Positions 11,650-23,508 of a stretch of 64,000 nucleotides of DNA are shown in pieces (within the stretch, counting starts at the first letter, position 1; the number at the start of each line of letters is the position of its first letter). Source of the stretch: Salticus scenicus (Eukaryota; Arthropoda; Arachnida; Araneae; Salticidae); NCBI GenBank assembly GCA_963930645.1, contig OZ005652.1, forward strand, positions 357,289,602 to 357,353,601, read 5' to 3'. Made by a program: the position numbers and the translations under genes. The notes under the pieces were generated by a model. That model had not been told where the DNA came from. It made no database searches and saw only the letters and a program-made list of their open reading frames with translations.

Positions 11650-12239
11650 AACACAATCTAGTACTGACTAGAGCTAGCGGCATCAGCAGACTGAAGAAAA
11701 TAGCGGGAAACGATAATGGCTGCGCTGTGCGCATCGCTGGCATTCGTCACGTATGCCACGCCTATCTTAGAGCCACGTTTATCTTATATGCTTGGATTTT
11801 AAATATATTATTGCAATAGAATTAAACTATAGCATCTCTAAGAGTCGTATGATTAAAATGTACTAAACAGTCAAACTTTGAAATTTTGCAAAAACTACTA
11901 ATTTTACTCATTTTGTACTATGTTGCGCGACCGGAAGATATTAAACAAATGTATAAAAAGTGCATATATATTGATTTTACATACTTTTAGTAGTTAATTC
12001 ATGGTATAGGAACGCAATTAAAACCACCTGGCGTGATTAAAAAAATTATGAAAAATTAAGGTTTTTCACATTTTTTTGCTAACTTCGATGGAATTGCGCG
12101 ACCGGAAGACAAATTTATTAAAAAATAATAATTAGTGCTTTTTTCATGTCTATACCAATGGCAACTTTTGTGCACTATAGCGATCTGAAATTAAAAAAAA
12201 AGTTTTTTTCGAACCACCCTAATATATATAGCTTATGGT

Positions 12240-12400
12240 CTCTGATTATTTGTTATCGAGGCCTCTAGGGAATGCATGTATTATGGCTTTTAAATATTTG
12301 TTTTTTATATCTTCTGGATATGTTTTGATAATGGTTTCTGCATAGACGGCTGCATGTTCTTATTGATGATGTCTTTTAAACAGTTGATGAAGGTTTCTAT
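12240..12400. repeat. degenerate ~47-bp minisatellite, right part
   Basis: Contains gataatggtttctgcata and gatgatgtcttttaaa, matching units of the array at 8380-8670. It resumes immediately after the right end of the giant palindrome. Confidence 0.5.
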
Positions 12401-12477
12401 ATATCTATATTGCTATTTTTTTTTCGTTACTAGATTGTAATATATAAATTACACTGTTGTACTAAATTAAATTCAGT

Positions 12478-12510
<33 letters not shown>

Positions 12511-15081
12511 TTTTTTTCTTATTTCTTATTTTCTTATTATTATTAATTAAAAAAATTAAACAAAAATTCTAAAACCGAGTTTCGAAGTGCTTCAGTACAG
12601 GCTAAAATGGACCTACTTGCAAATTGAGCTCTGCGGTCAGCCATATTCTTACAAAGCCATGGATACACACGCGTGCACACACTGGCATCTTCGTTTATTA
12701 TATGTAGAGGAAAAATTAATTTTATAAAAAAAAAAGAAGTATGTGTCATGCTGAAAAAAAAACCTTTATTCCCACTTTTACCATACACATAACTATTTTA
12801 GTGTTAGTGCAGTTTTTGGTGATTAAATAGGATAGTGATTATTGTTAGAAAATACTGCTGAAATCCGAACTATCCCTACGTGTCACTGACATTTCATTGA
12901 CATGAAATTACCTAGAAATCCTACATAGGTTTTTTTTTAAACACCAATAAATAAATATCAAAATCTAAATAATTTTAAAACTAAATACAATTTAAAATAG
13001 AAGCTTTCACAATTTTTATGTTAACACTTTGCTGGTCTTATTTAATTTCTCACCTCTGCGTAAAAATGGCTGCTATTTTTAACAAGCATACAAGTTCCAT
13101 TTTTCTTTAACGGAAATCAAATCAAATTAGCACTATATAACTAGCACGAACAAATCAAACAAGCACGAATAAACTTTTAGTTTAAGTTTATTTATATTAT
13201 GACATTGCATAGAAATGTTTACGCGATTCAAATACAAATCTCCGCTCAATTTAATTTATAATCACTTTTGTGCGGATGTGCATATTAAATTCAAAACACA
13301 AATGAATGTAGAAAGTAATATCATGATATAAATAAATATATAATTACAATATGTTTGATAAATAAGATATAAAATTATGTATATAATTATCTCTCACAGT
13401 GAATTATTATGGTAGGGAGAAGATGATGGGAAGAATGCAGATACATAAAAACAAACTCCTTAAAAATGCCTGTATGTCATACAATTCTCTAATTGTACAT
13501 GTAGGTATAGCAAAACGTATGTTGTTATTCGAAAAAAATAAAAAAACATTACAATTAAGTTATTGCAGAGAGAGCTATATTTCTTCGTTTTACTCATGTT
13601 AAGGGAAAAAATAAAATAAAAAGTTAAGTAAAATAAAGTAAAGTAAATATATAAATCCCTTAAAGTTTTCTTGTAGTGGTCTTTAATAGATTTATCGAGA
13701 CTACAGCACGAGCGTTTTAGTGCCTTTAGGACGGCAGTGCAGCTTTATATTTTGAGTGCTTTTGAGTGCTTTTGAGTGTTAGGGCTGGTAAATGGTTAAG
13801 CTTGTTATTTTAATTTTTAATTTTTAATTCTTTAATAATTTACTTTTATTTATTTATTTATTTATTTATATTTTAATGGCAAATTTTTATTAAATAATAT
13901 CTTGCGGGATACACTTTAAATAATCTCGATATCTTTATCAAAACGTTTATGATTAAGGATAAGCTTTTGTTGAAAATAGAAAAAATAATTTTTTAAACGA
14001 AAACTTAAAATGTTAAAATGCTATGTTAACAATTTATAAGTGTAATAAATAATAAATTATAGATGTGTTTGAGCAAAATAATTTACGAATGTTATTTTAA
14101 AATAAACAATCAGAGAAATGATCGCTCTTTTATAATTGGTTTTGCAACTAAGTAAACATTCAAAATAATTTATTATACTGCAAGTTCTAAACGAGATTTA
14201 ACTAAAACTTACGAAAACATTGTTTGTTTATACAAATATTCCGTATCATTAAAATTTTAATGCAGAAATTATTGAATAATTCAAAATATTTTACACTTGT
14301 GTTTAATATTATGTGTAGATACATTAATATATCTATATATTTCAAATTTGTTATTATGATTTAAAAGCGATTTAAGAAAATATCAATTTCATAAATGTAT
14401 TGCACAACAACACATATTTTCAATGCATCGTTTTATTGCATGAATTGTTTGACAGGATAAAGTATATTACGTTTATAAAAATAAGTATGTTTAAGTATAA
14501 TTTTGAACAAGGAATGTAAACAAACGCAAATAGAAAATTTAAATACTTAAACGGAAATATTTAAAATTGAATATTTGTTAAATTTTCTTATTCGACATAG
14601 TAATTGCACAATATATTTACAAAATCCTTTAGCTCTAGAGGTTATTTCAAAAATTTAGGAAACGGTATTGTGAATTATACTATTTAACAAGCACTTGATG
14701 AAATAAACAACGGAGGATATATGTTATTATTTTAGTTTTCTTATGTCTATCATTTTTTAAAAAATAAATGACAGTTATATTTTCCTTGCATACTTTAAGG
14801 TGAAAGTGGATAGTTAAAAATAGCAAAATTGGACTAGAAAATTCAATATTTCAATTTTACTGAAATGCGAAACAACATGGAATGTGTAAATTATAGCAAA
14901 AAGAGTATTTCCATTGCCATCAATCTATGCTGTGTCACAAGCATTTATATTTGTTAACACTTATTGAACCTATGATAAACTAAAAAATAAAACACCCTTT
15001 TCATAGAACGAAGTTTTATAAAATTGCGTCAAGTTAAAACGTTCTACGCATCTTATTGTTTTTTGAATCCCCATGAAATTT

Positions 15082-15118
<37 letters not shown>

Positions 15119-15537
15119 GCATCTTAGCACAAAACATGGTTATAATCTTTCACTTTTTGTTTTACAAATCTTAAACATTTTTTCATAATAATAATAATAA
15201 TAACAAGACTATGAATGAAATTCTGTCTATGACATAATTTAATTTAGTACGACGACACTAATAATATTTGTGTTTTAACACCCTTAAAAAAAAAAAAAAT
15301 AATAATAATAGTGGGCGTTCAGTAAAATTCCTAAACACATATTCAAATAGTATATTGATTTTTAATTCCAAATAAATTATTGGAATTTGAATGTATTGAT
15401 TGTAAGTATCTTCCCTTAATTGCTTAATAATTATTTACTAAATATTTCATTTTTTAAAATAATCTTAAAAACAATTTCGCATTTATTGTTAATAACAGTT
15501 AATATTGTTAACAGTTTCAATTTCTACAGAACAAAAC

Positions 15538-15615
<78 letters not shown>

Positions 15616-15684
15616 TTATTCGATACTTAAATTATACTCAAAATTCATCACATATTATTTAATATAATCCATTGACATTCAGCC
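12401..15684. other. intronic, simple repeats only
   Basis: No gene or element with recognisable ends. It holds poly-A at 12480-12508, (TTTA)n near 13847-13868, poly-T at 15085-15113, (AAT)n at about 15186-15203 and (AT)n at 15541-15609. The frames in this block are short and shaped by these runs. Confidence 0.5.
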
Positions 15685-16293
15685 AAGACCCGTTGGCTAT
15701 GTGATCAGAGAACAGAACTACGAACCCGAAGACAGTGAGTTCGATCCTCATTGATGGTATGTTGGAAAAAAAAATATATATTTATAAATGTTTTTACGTA
15801 TTTCACAAAATATTTTAAAATAGAGTTGGTTTAAATTAGAGAATTAAATAGTAAAATTAGAGTGAGAATATTAGAGCATTAGAGTAAGAGAGAAAATAGA
15901 GATAGAGTAAGAATATTAGAGAATTAAATAATAAAACTGGATATTAGCAGGAATTTTTGAAGTGGAACACTATAAATTGGTAACTACGCAAAATAGCAGA
16001 TTGAAAGAAATAGTCTTGTCGTACTTGAAAACACTACTTGAAAACACTAATCTAAATATTCAGAAATATTTAGAGTACAGAGCTACGCACCCGAAGGTTT
16101 TGTGTTCGATCTTCACCGATGGGAAGAGAATAAAAATACACATAGAGTTTTTCACGGATTTCACAAGTAAAAAATTAAGGTAGAGAAAGAAATTAAAAGG
16201 TAGAACTGTATATTGGAAGGAATTTTTGAAGTGGAACACTATAAATTGGTAACGACGCAAAATGACAGATTGAAAGAAATAGTCCTGTCGTAC
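15685..16293 (+). repeat. two diverged tRNA-like SINE copies with duplicated flank
   Basis: The segment cgttggctatgtgatcagag followed by gagttcgatcc (A-box-like and B-box-like) at about 15691-15757 recurs in diverged form at about 16055-16115 (gtgttcgatcttcaccgatg). The text ggaatttttgaagtggaaca at 15950 recurs at 16219, 269 bp on, together with the following 70 bp up to ctgtcgtac. The locus is therefore a patchwork of local duplications of a SINE-like repeat rather than a gene. Confidence 0.6.
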
Positions 16294-16402
16294 AAATATT
16301 AATAAATGAATTTTTTTTTCGAAAAAAGTGAAAAAGGTTTTATTCTATAATTATGGTTTTAAATTAAGAAAAAAAAAAGAAAGAAAGAAAAATAACGAAA
16401 TC

Positions 16403-17020
16403 AACTAATTTTTCAAATAGATATAAAACATTGAAATTAAATTAAATTTTCGGTATATTATTACGATAAAAATATAACAATTTGTTTCTGGTTTTAATAA
16501 ATTAATTTTAATAAGCTAAAGCTACGTGTAATTTTGTTTTTCAAAATTTATGTCAAAAATTAATGAAGCAATTTTAAATTTAAAAATTATTTAATATTTT
16601 TGATTAACATTTTAATTAATTTGGTGTAATATAAATGCTGATTTTAGTATGAAATTTCTCATTTCGATTCAAGACTTTTACAACTGTAATTTTTTGCTGT
16701 AATGACGGATTGGAATTCTAACTTTGTTTAAATAATTCTCTGCCTGGTATACGAACAAAAAGAAATGTTTCATAAATAGTAGTGGGAGTTACGCGCTGAG
16801 ATCCCATCTCTGAATAATAAATTTTTAATTGTAGATTTATTTTTATTTAAATAATTTACTGCCGTTTTAACGAGATTAAATTAAGAGTTAATTTTGTAAT
16901 AATAAAAACTGTGATTAAAATTAATTTATTAACATCTGAAACAGATTCTTATATTTTTATCGTAATAATGTATCGAAAATTAAATTAAATTTCAATGTTT
17001 TATATCTATTTTACTAAATT
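16403..17020. mobile_element. hairpin element with ~120-bp inverted ends
   Basis: The left arm from agatataaaacattgaaatt (16419) reads almost identically in reverse complement at 16890-17007 (ending aatttcaatgttttatatct). Inner arm parts are more diverged. No coding capacity. A target duplication was not clear. Confidence 0.65.
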
Positions 17021-17382
17021 TAGTTACATGATGTTTTTCTGGTTTTGTGTATTTTAGAAGATACGCTAAATGATTTTAATTCTTCCACAGTCATTTTTGA
17101 GTGCTCTAACGTAAATTAATGTTAGCACAGTGTGTAATTCTGAAATATAGATGAGATATAAATCCATTATTTGTACGATTCCTAAGCCATTTCTTAGGTC
17201 TGTATCATGTATAATTTACAAAGAGAAAGCATTGAAAAATCATTGTCAGTGTGTGTTGGATAATGACTTTATAAACAAAGACGAAATTATATAGCAATAT
17301 GGGAGAATTATTTCTAACCGAAATAACTGAAAATGAAAATTTTGCTTCGAAATTTTTAGGATTGTGTACTGAGTGAAAGCAG

Positions 17383-17454
<72 letters not shown>

Positions 17455-17851
17455 TTCAGATAGAGAGAGATAAAGAGAAATATATAAATATTTTAATCAT
17501 ATACAGGAAGGTAGCCAAAAATCTGCAACTGAATAAATTATTTGAAATCTAAAGATTAAGATTCGTTTTAGGTCAGTTTCAAGGATTAGAAATTTTTGCT
17601 TTATTTGCATCACCAATGCTAAGCAGAAATATTTATAGTATTTTTACAGTAATGTGTGGCAATTAAACATGATGAAAATTATGGTATAAAAATGGTGGAA
17701 GCAATAAAGACGAAAATTTTCCATCTCGTAAATCCACAACTGCCAACTTTTACGTTTTTTTGCTACAAGAAATTTTTAGTAAAAGTTTTCATTAATTGAT
17801 TTAGCAGTTTCCTGCGATTATACCTGATGAGTTTTCTTTAATGAATAGTGG

Positions 17852-17887
<36 letters not shown>

Positions 17888-18179
17888 AGTTTAAGTTGGC
17901 ACCTATGCGTAAATCGTATCCACTACTGTAAATCTTCCAATAAAACATAATCCAAATGTGATGATTAAGACGTTATTGATTTTTTTTTTAAACCTTTTGT
18001 ATAAAACTATGTATAGAAACATACATTTATATAAACATAAAGTTGTAACTGCCTTCGGCTTATAAAAAATGTTCCAAACTTTTTCTTTTTTTTTTTTTTT
18101 TTAAGATTTTGAGATTTTAGGGGGGGGGGGGAGTTTTTACATTTTTTTTTTTTTAGAAAATTCTATCCCTAAAGCTTGT
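17021..18179. other. intronic, simple repeats
   Basis: Contains (TA)n at 17388-17450, poly-A at 17856-17886, a T run near 18086 and a G run at 18121-18130. No gene or element ends seen. Confidence 0.5.
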
Positions 18180-21081
18180 TAGTCCAGTCAATAGGTATGT
18201 AAAAAAGGGTTTGCCTAGCAAAATGTGGGGTAGAAGATTTTTCTTTTTTAATTTGTACATATTAGTGTCAATATGCAAAAAACGAGTTATCCAACATGAT
18301 CGACCCTGGGAAATTTTTTTCGGCTGAAAAACCTCGAAAATTTACTACTTTTTTGGCTTTTTTTGAAATATCTCAGAAATGACTAAATTTAGCGATATTT
18401 TCTTATTATAAAGTTTAAAGAAGATTAAATTTCCTACAATTTTCTTCATTACAACTTTTTTGTAGTACTAATAGCAAGCGTGTTACAGCCTCTTGAAAGT
18501 CGACATTTTTTCTCAAGCTAATAAAATAGAACTCAAAGAAATTGGTCGGTGCATGAATGTTTATTAGAAAATGAAAAGAAAGGATGGGACATATTCAGAT
18601 GTCAGACCAAAGTAAATGACATCTGCTTCGTAGTAAAGAAGGTATATATATAAAAAAAAAACCTCCCCCCCCCTTTCACACAAAAAGCTCTCCCTCTTCT
18701 CCCGCCTCTTCTCATCCTATAGTACGCTGCCTCGGCTGAACATCTATCTATATTATTCAGTTCAGTTTGAACGTGCGAACGCACTGTTTCACCCAGTGAG
18801 CGTTTTCTATTACAATAACCGGAGTGTTTGTTTTATTTTCAAAATCAGTTTGAATAAAGGTGAAGTAAAGATTCTGAAGGAGAAAGGTATACAAAATATA
18901 TGTAAAAGTGCAATGCAAAACGTCAAAATGAAGAACATTAGTGTTTTTTGACGAACCTAAAACAAGTAAGAATACACAATGCCTGTCACGAACGATACAT
19001 CAATGAGCGAATTATTGCAACATATGTACGTCGTCATACAACTGGTGATGGAGCTGGTCCAAACTGTGCGGCTCCATATCTTCCATCAAGAACTGAAGGT
19101 TTCAGTTTTAAAGATCAGTGTTTCTTGTGTGGAGAGGGGATACTTGAAGATTTCTTTAAAAAACAGGGACGACTTCCTGATCAAGAAAGAAATTTTATTC
19201 ACCGTGCTATAAAACTGGCTGTGAAAGAAACAATTGTAAATGGTGCCGAAAATCATGGGGATGAGAGAAGAAAAAAGGACTTGGATGCATCGGAAATGTA
19301 AAAGGTTTAATTGCTATAAATGCTGGGTATCACAGGTTTTGTCATCAAAAACTGCATTGGAAGCCTAAAAATGAGATGAAACGAGGTTAATACCCAGCAA
19401 GTAACACTGGTGAAGCAATGGAATCAATTTACTCCTACCCTGAAAACGACTAGGAGGAGTGTCAGTCTCATAAAGTATTTGATTAATAAAATAGAGGGTG
19501 ATTTTTGTCCTTGCATCAGAACGGTTACATCACGCCTTTGCAAAAAATACGGTGAAGATGTTTTAACAGCCGAAACTGCCAACAAGAAATCAGTTTGCTT
19601 CCAAAATGTTGGCTATGAAATACTCAGTGGAAGTGGTATAGTAACAAGGACACTGATCTTCAACAGGAAAATGTCATACTAATTTCATCACTGGACGAGG
19701 CTGAAGAAGATGATAAGCTATTCTAAGAGCTTTTATAATTACTGCAAGACGGAGAGGAACAATATGAGGACGACACACCTTCCTTCTACCTCTGATGACT
19801 ATTGAAACTTAAGAACCCGGGCTTTCAAAATAACCACGAAGAAAATAGACATGTATATCATATATTAATGTACGTTTCTTTATTTGTTTCAAGGCTAAAT
19901 GAATCTCCCTATAATTTACACATAAAGTTAAATTTCTACAATTTACTTTTGTAATTATTTTCTATAGTTCTTCAAACAAGTTTGCCTATTTATGAAGTTC
20001 ATTTAAAATTAAGATTGTATATTGTTATTATCATCAATATTAATATAGCAGTAATTAATATTTATTACAACATTATGTATTATATCTAAATATCATTAAT
20101 ATTTTATAATTTAATAAATAGTAGAATTAAAATATTTATGTATCAATCCATTGAGTTTTTGCTTATTAGTACCCTAATATTTATTCATTTACATTTATAT
20201 ACAAATATTTTTTATTTTATTTATTTTTCTTTGTAATTGTTTGTGTGTGTATTATGTGTTGCAGTGATAGAATACTATACATTGGCAGTTATTGGAGTCT
20301 TATGATGACTACTGTTGATAGGCCAGAATTGTCAGTGCGTGGCCGGGGGGGGGAGATAGTAAAAAGGGAAAGGGAAAAATTAAAAGGGTGCAGATTTGTT
20401 ATCTGTCGTCCTTAGTGGGAAAAAAAAAAAAAAAAAAAAAAAGATGATAGCCAATTTATCTGGTGAACATGTTTAATTCCTTTCAAAAATCCCGATTATT
20501 TTAACAAGGTTAACAAATGTTAAGAGAACAATGAAGAATATAAAAAAGTATTTTTTACAATATATATTGTAAAAAAATACATTTGGCGTGTATATTTCTG
20601 TATTACGTTTTTGATCACCAAATCCAAAAATTCCAAGTACGACAGATATCAGAGCTATAAGCTTTCTGCTTTTAAGCTTTCTGTAAGTAAAGCTTCTAAT
20701 TCTGATAATTACTGTGCATTCTTTATAAGGAGAAATGCGCTTTTTTTACGAAGTTGAGAAAACTGTTTATTTTCTAGAAGCTGTTACGCGCTTACTATTA
20801 GTACTACAAAAAAAGTGTAATGAAGGAAATTGTAGGAAATTTAATCCTCTTTAAACATTACAATAGAAAAATATCGCTAAATTCAGCTATTTCTGAGATA
20901 TTTTGAAAATAGCCAAAAAACTAGTAAATTTTCGAGGTTTTTCAGCTGACAAAAATTCTCCCGGGGACGACCATGTTGGATAACTCGTTTTTTGCATATT
21001 AGTACTAATATGTACAAATTAAAAAAATAAAATCTTCTACCCCACCTTTTGCAAGGTACAATGTATTTATTGACTGGACTA
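18180..21081. mobile_element. 2.9-kb DNA transposon with ~320-bp terminal inverted repeats
   Basis: The left end TAGTCCAGTCAATA (18180) is repeated inverted at 21068-21081. The inverted repeat continues for about 320 bp each side (to about 18500 and from about 20735), including ggggtagaagattttt, aaaacgagttatccaacatg and tttctgagatattt. Long TIRs with a central decayed gene fit a DNA transposon. No transposase motif was identified, so the superfamily is open. Confidence 0.8.
18948..19800 (+). pseudogene. decayed cysteine-containing gene inside the 18.2-21.1 kb element
   Basis: An open frame at 18948-19301 contains VRIHNACHERYINERIIATY, then SFKDQCFLCGEGILEDFF. Continuing in other frames the DNA reads GLIAINAGYHRFCHQKLHWK, then YPASNTGEAMESIYSY, and after more breaks a region like VGYEILSGSG. 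The arrangement of VH..C...Y, CFLCG and YH..C looks like a zinc-binding domain of uncharacterised proteins common in arthropod and cnidarian repeats; this link rests on memory of the pattern. In-frame stops (after NEMKRG) and at least two frameshifts make it a pseudogene. Confidence 0.5.
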
Positions 21082-21744
21082 TGTATTGTGTCTGATAAAA
21101 GGAATCGTAAATATACTCTTAAAAATAGACTGCATTTTGTTTTTTACAACATATTAGAGCATACATGATATATATACATATATTATTAAAAATAATAATG
21201 ATTTGTAAGTAAACGATTTGTGTTTCATTTATAAAAAGAATTGTTAAAAAATGTGCTTAAATAAATAAATAACATAAATAAAAATTCTTTATATGTCTTT
21301 ATAAAAATTTTTGTTTCTTAAACTTAAAAAGAATGTTAACAATGATCTGTCATTTTATGTTAGCATGTTTTTTAATTAGTGCGCAATATAGCTATTTATA
21401 TATTATAATTTTTTAACCATCAGATTCTATTGTACTTTATCATTATACCTAGTATTTTGAATGAGAAAAAAAAAATTGTTGAGGTTATGTGTGTTAAAAC
21501 CTACTGACTCGCTAGGGTCCTAAGTCAAATAGAATTCACTGTAGATGTCTTTGTAAGAACTCCTAGCAAGCGTAGCCATCTGGCAACAAATAATTTTTGT
21601 TCCCTGGCAGCAACAAGAAACCAGAACTTTGGTGGAACAATGCACACATTGTCTCTGAGGATGTTTGTAATAACGCTTGCTTATATTTTTACACATGCTA
21701 CTGCAATAATTAATTCGTCCTTTATATAATTTAAATTGTAAATA

Positions 21745-21794
<50 letters not shown>

Positions 21795-22156
21795 GCTTTA
21801 TTATTTCGAGTCTTATTTATGCAAACAACAGGCAAACCTGTACAAGTATTTAAAGACAAAAGGTTTAAAAGTGCACGTTCAGTTTATTATTAATATTATC
21901 TTAAATCAAAGAAAATGTTCAGATTCAAACCGTTATGAACGACATATTTTATTCCAACCCAAAAGGTAATCGAACGATGTTTTTTAATTATTGAAGCTTG
22001 TGAATATCAAAATTGTACATGATGTCAATTTAATAAAGGAGCAGTCTAATTTTTATAACATTTTAATAACATTTCTAATTTAATAATCTATTATTAATTT
22101 CTATTTTAATAACATTTCTAATTTTTAAATCTATTTTCACACCAATATTTTTTATC
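21082..22156. other. intronic, no element recognised
   Basis: Holds (TA)n at about 21748-21792. A slightly less AT-rich patch at 21490-21690 has no long open frame and no second copy in the window. Confidence 0.4.
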
Positions 22157-22319
22157 GTCTCCGAAAGTCAATGCTATTCTATGGAAAATTTTGCCCCGTT
22201 ATATTTCATTAACTAATACCTATTTCAAAATTCCGTTTTTACATTTAGAAAATTTACAACTACTTAGTAGTTTATCGCTTTCCAAAAATTGATTTTTGAA
22301 AATTCGTATTTTATAACCT

Positions 22320-22353
<34 letters not shown>

Positions 22354-22490
22354 AATTTTAGAAGTCTATGAACTGTTTAATAGTTGTGTATTTTATGAAT
22401 GTGAAAACGGAATTTAAAAATATGTATTAGTTAATGAGTTATAATGGGGCAAAATTCTCCATAGAATAACATTGGATTTGGCTTCCGCTA
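22157..22490. mobile_element. hairpin MITE, copy 1 of a family
   Basis: The left arm (atgctattctatggaaaatt, then ttgccccgttata, then attaactaata) is mirrored by the right arm (attagttaatgagttataa, then ggggcaaaattctccatag). A run of about 30 A sits near the centre (22321-22350). The arms share wording with the element at 27240-27667, so both belong to one family. Confidence 0.7.
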
Positions 22491-23508
22491 ACAATAAGTA
22501 GAGAGTCCTCTTAAATCGGAGACTTTGTAATTATTTGTAAGATAATTATTAATTAATTAGTGTAAGATAATCAACGGCTGGCAAAGTCTAAGAAACTGTA
22601 TCTGAGTGTTTTTTAAAGTAATATCCCAAAACCTGCTCTTTTTACACCTCTTCCGTTTAAGAGTATTTTCATTTTCATTTTTTAATTTTAATTACATATA
22701 TGAGAAATACACTGTTCAAAGAATGTGGTACGAAAAAGACGAATTCTAACAGTACTGTGGAATACATTAAAATGTTGGCAGATATAAAAAAATTAATTTC
22801 GTGGTAAATGTTATGTTTATTACACATAGGAATAAGGTTATCGTCATCATTAATATTATTATTAGTAGTAGTAGTAGTAACACTATTTCAATACATAAAT
22901 ATTATTTGTATTTTTAATGCAATTTATTGTTATTAAATAGGACAGAAGATAGTGTTAGAAATAAAGAGGCAGTTTATCCCTGTATGCGACTAACACAGTA
23001 TTTTCCATTCAATTACCCTAGAACTCAGTACAATGTTTTTAATTTGTATGCATTTTGAATGCGGTTCGCAACACTGGAATAACATATCCGTGCTCTGTTT
23101 TTGAAACCAGTGCATATATGGTCATATAAAAGTGTTATAAACTCGATTTAATCAATATGATATTTTTTTATATGTTTTATAAATGCAAATGGGGTAAAAC
23201 CTTTATTAACCAGTTTATCATTCTCTTATATTTACTCAATGTGTTGCAAACTCAAAATAACCTAAGAAAACTATCTTTGTAGTTGGTAATTGTGAGGAGA
23301 ATTTTTGTCATATATTTAGCCTGTCAATTATATTAATTTATCCATAATAGCGTTAGGTCTTGTTTTTTTTTTTTTTTTTTTTTTTTACACCAGTAAATTT
23401 ATAAAGTAATATTCAACAAAATGTACTCACGATTAAATAAGACTTTTACTATACAAATAGGCTGAGGTACTGCATTGTGCACAAAATTACGCGTAAACTT
23501 TATGTATA

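Larger units (their letters stand above)
9974..12222. mobile_element. 2.25-kb giant palindrome (foldback-type element)
   Basis: The left arm (about 9974-11045) and right arm (about 11166-12222) are inverted copies of each other over roughly 1.06 kb with scattered mismatches and small indels, around a unique centre of about 120 bp. The ends read TTAGGGTGGTTCG and its complement. Landmarks present in both arms include gtcttccggtcgcgcaat, gacgaatgccagcgatgcgc and acaataactagaaaaga. Flanks are TA-rich, and TA borders GGGTGG on both sides, but a longer target duplication cannot be proved. Each arm carries the same coding-derived fragment (separate entries). The class of the element is not known to me; a foldback DNA transposon is the simplest reading. 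Confidence 0.85.

Noticed and set aside
15685..15760. Possible functional tRNA genes (also 7970-8035, 8128-8205, 41250-41310)
   Set aside because: A-box and B-box-like words are present, but acceptor and D stems do not pair and copies are diverged; SINE remnants fit better.
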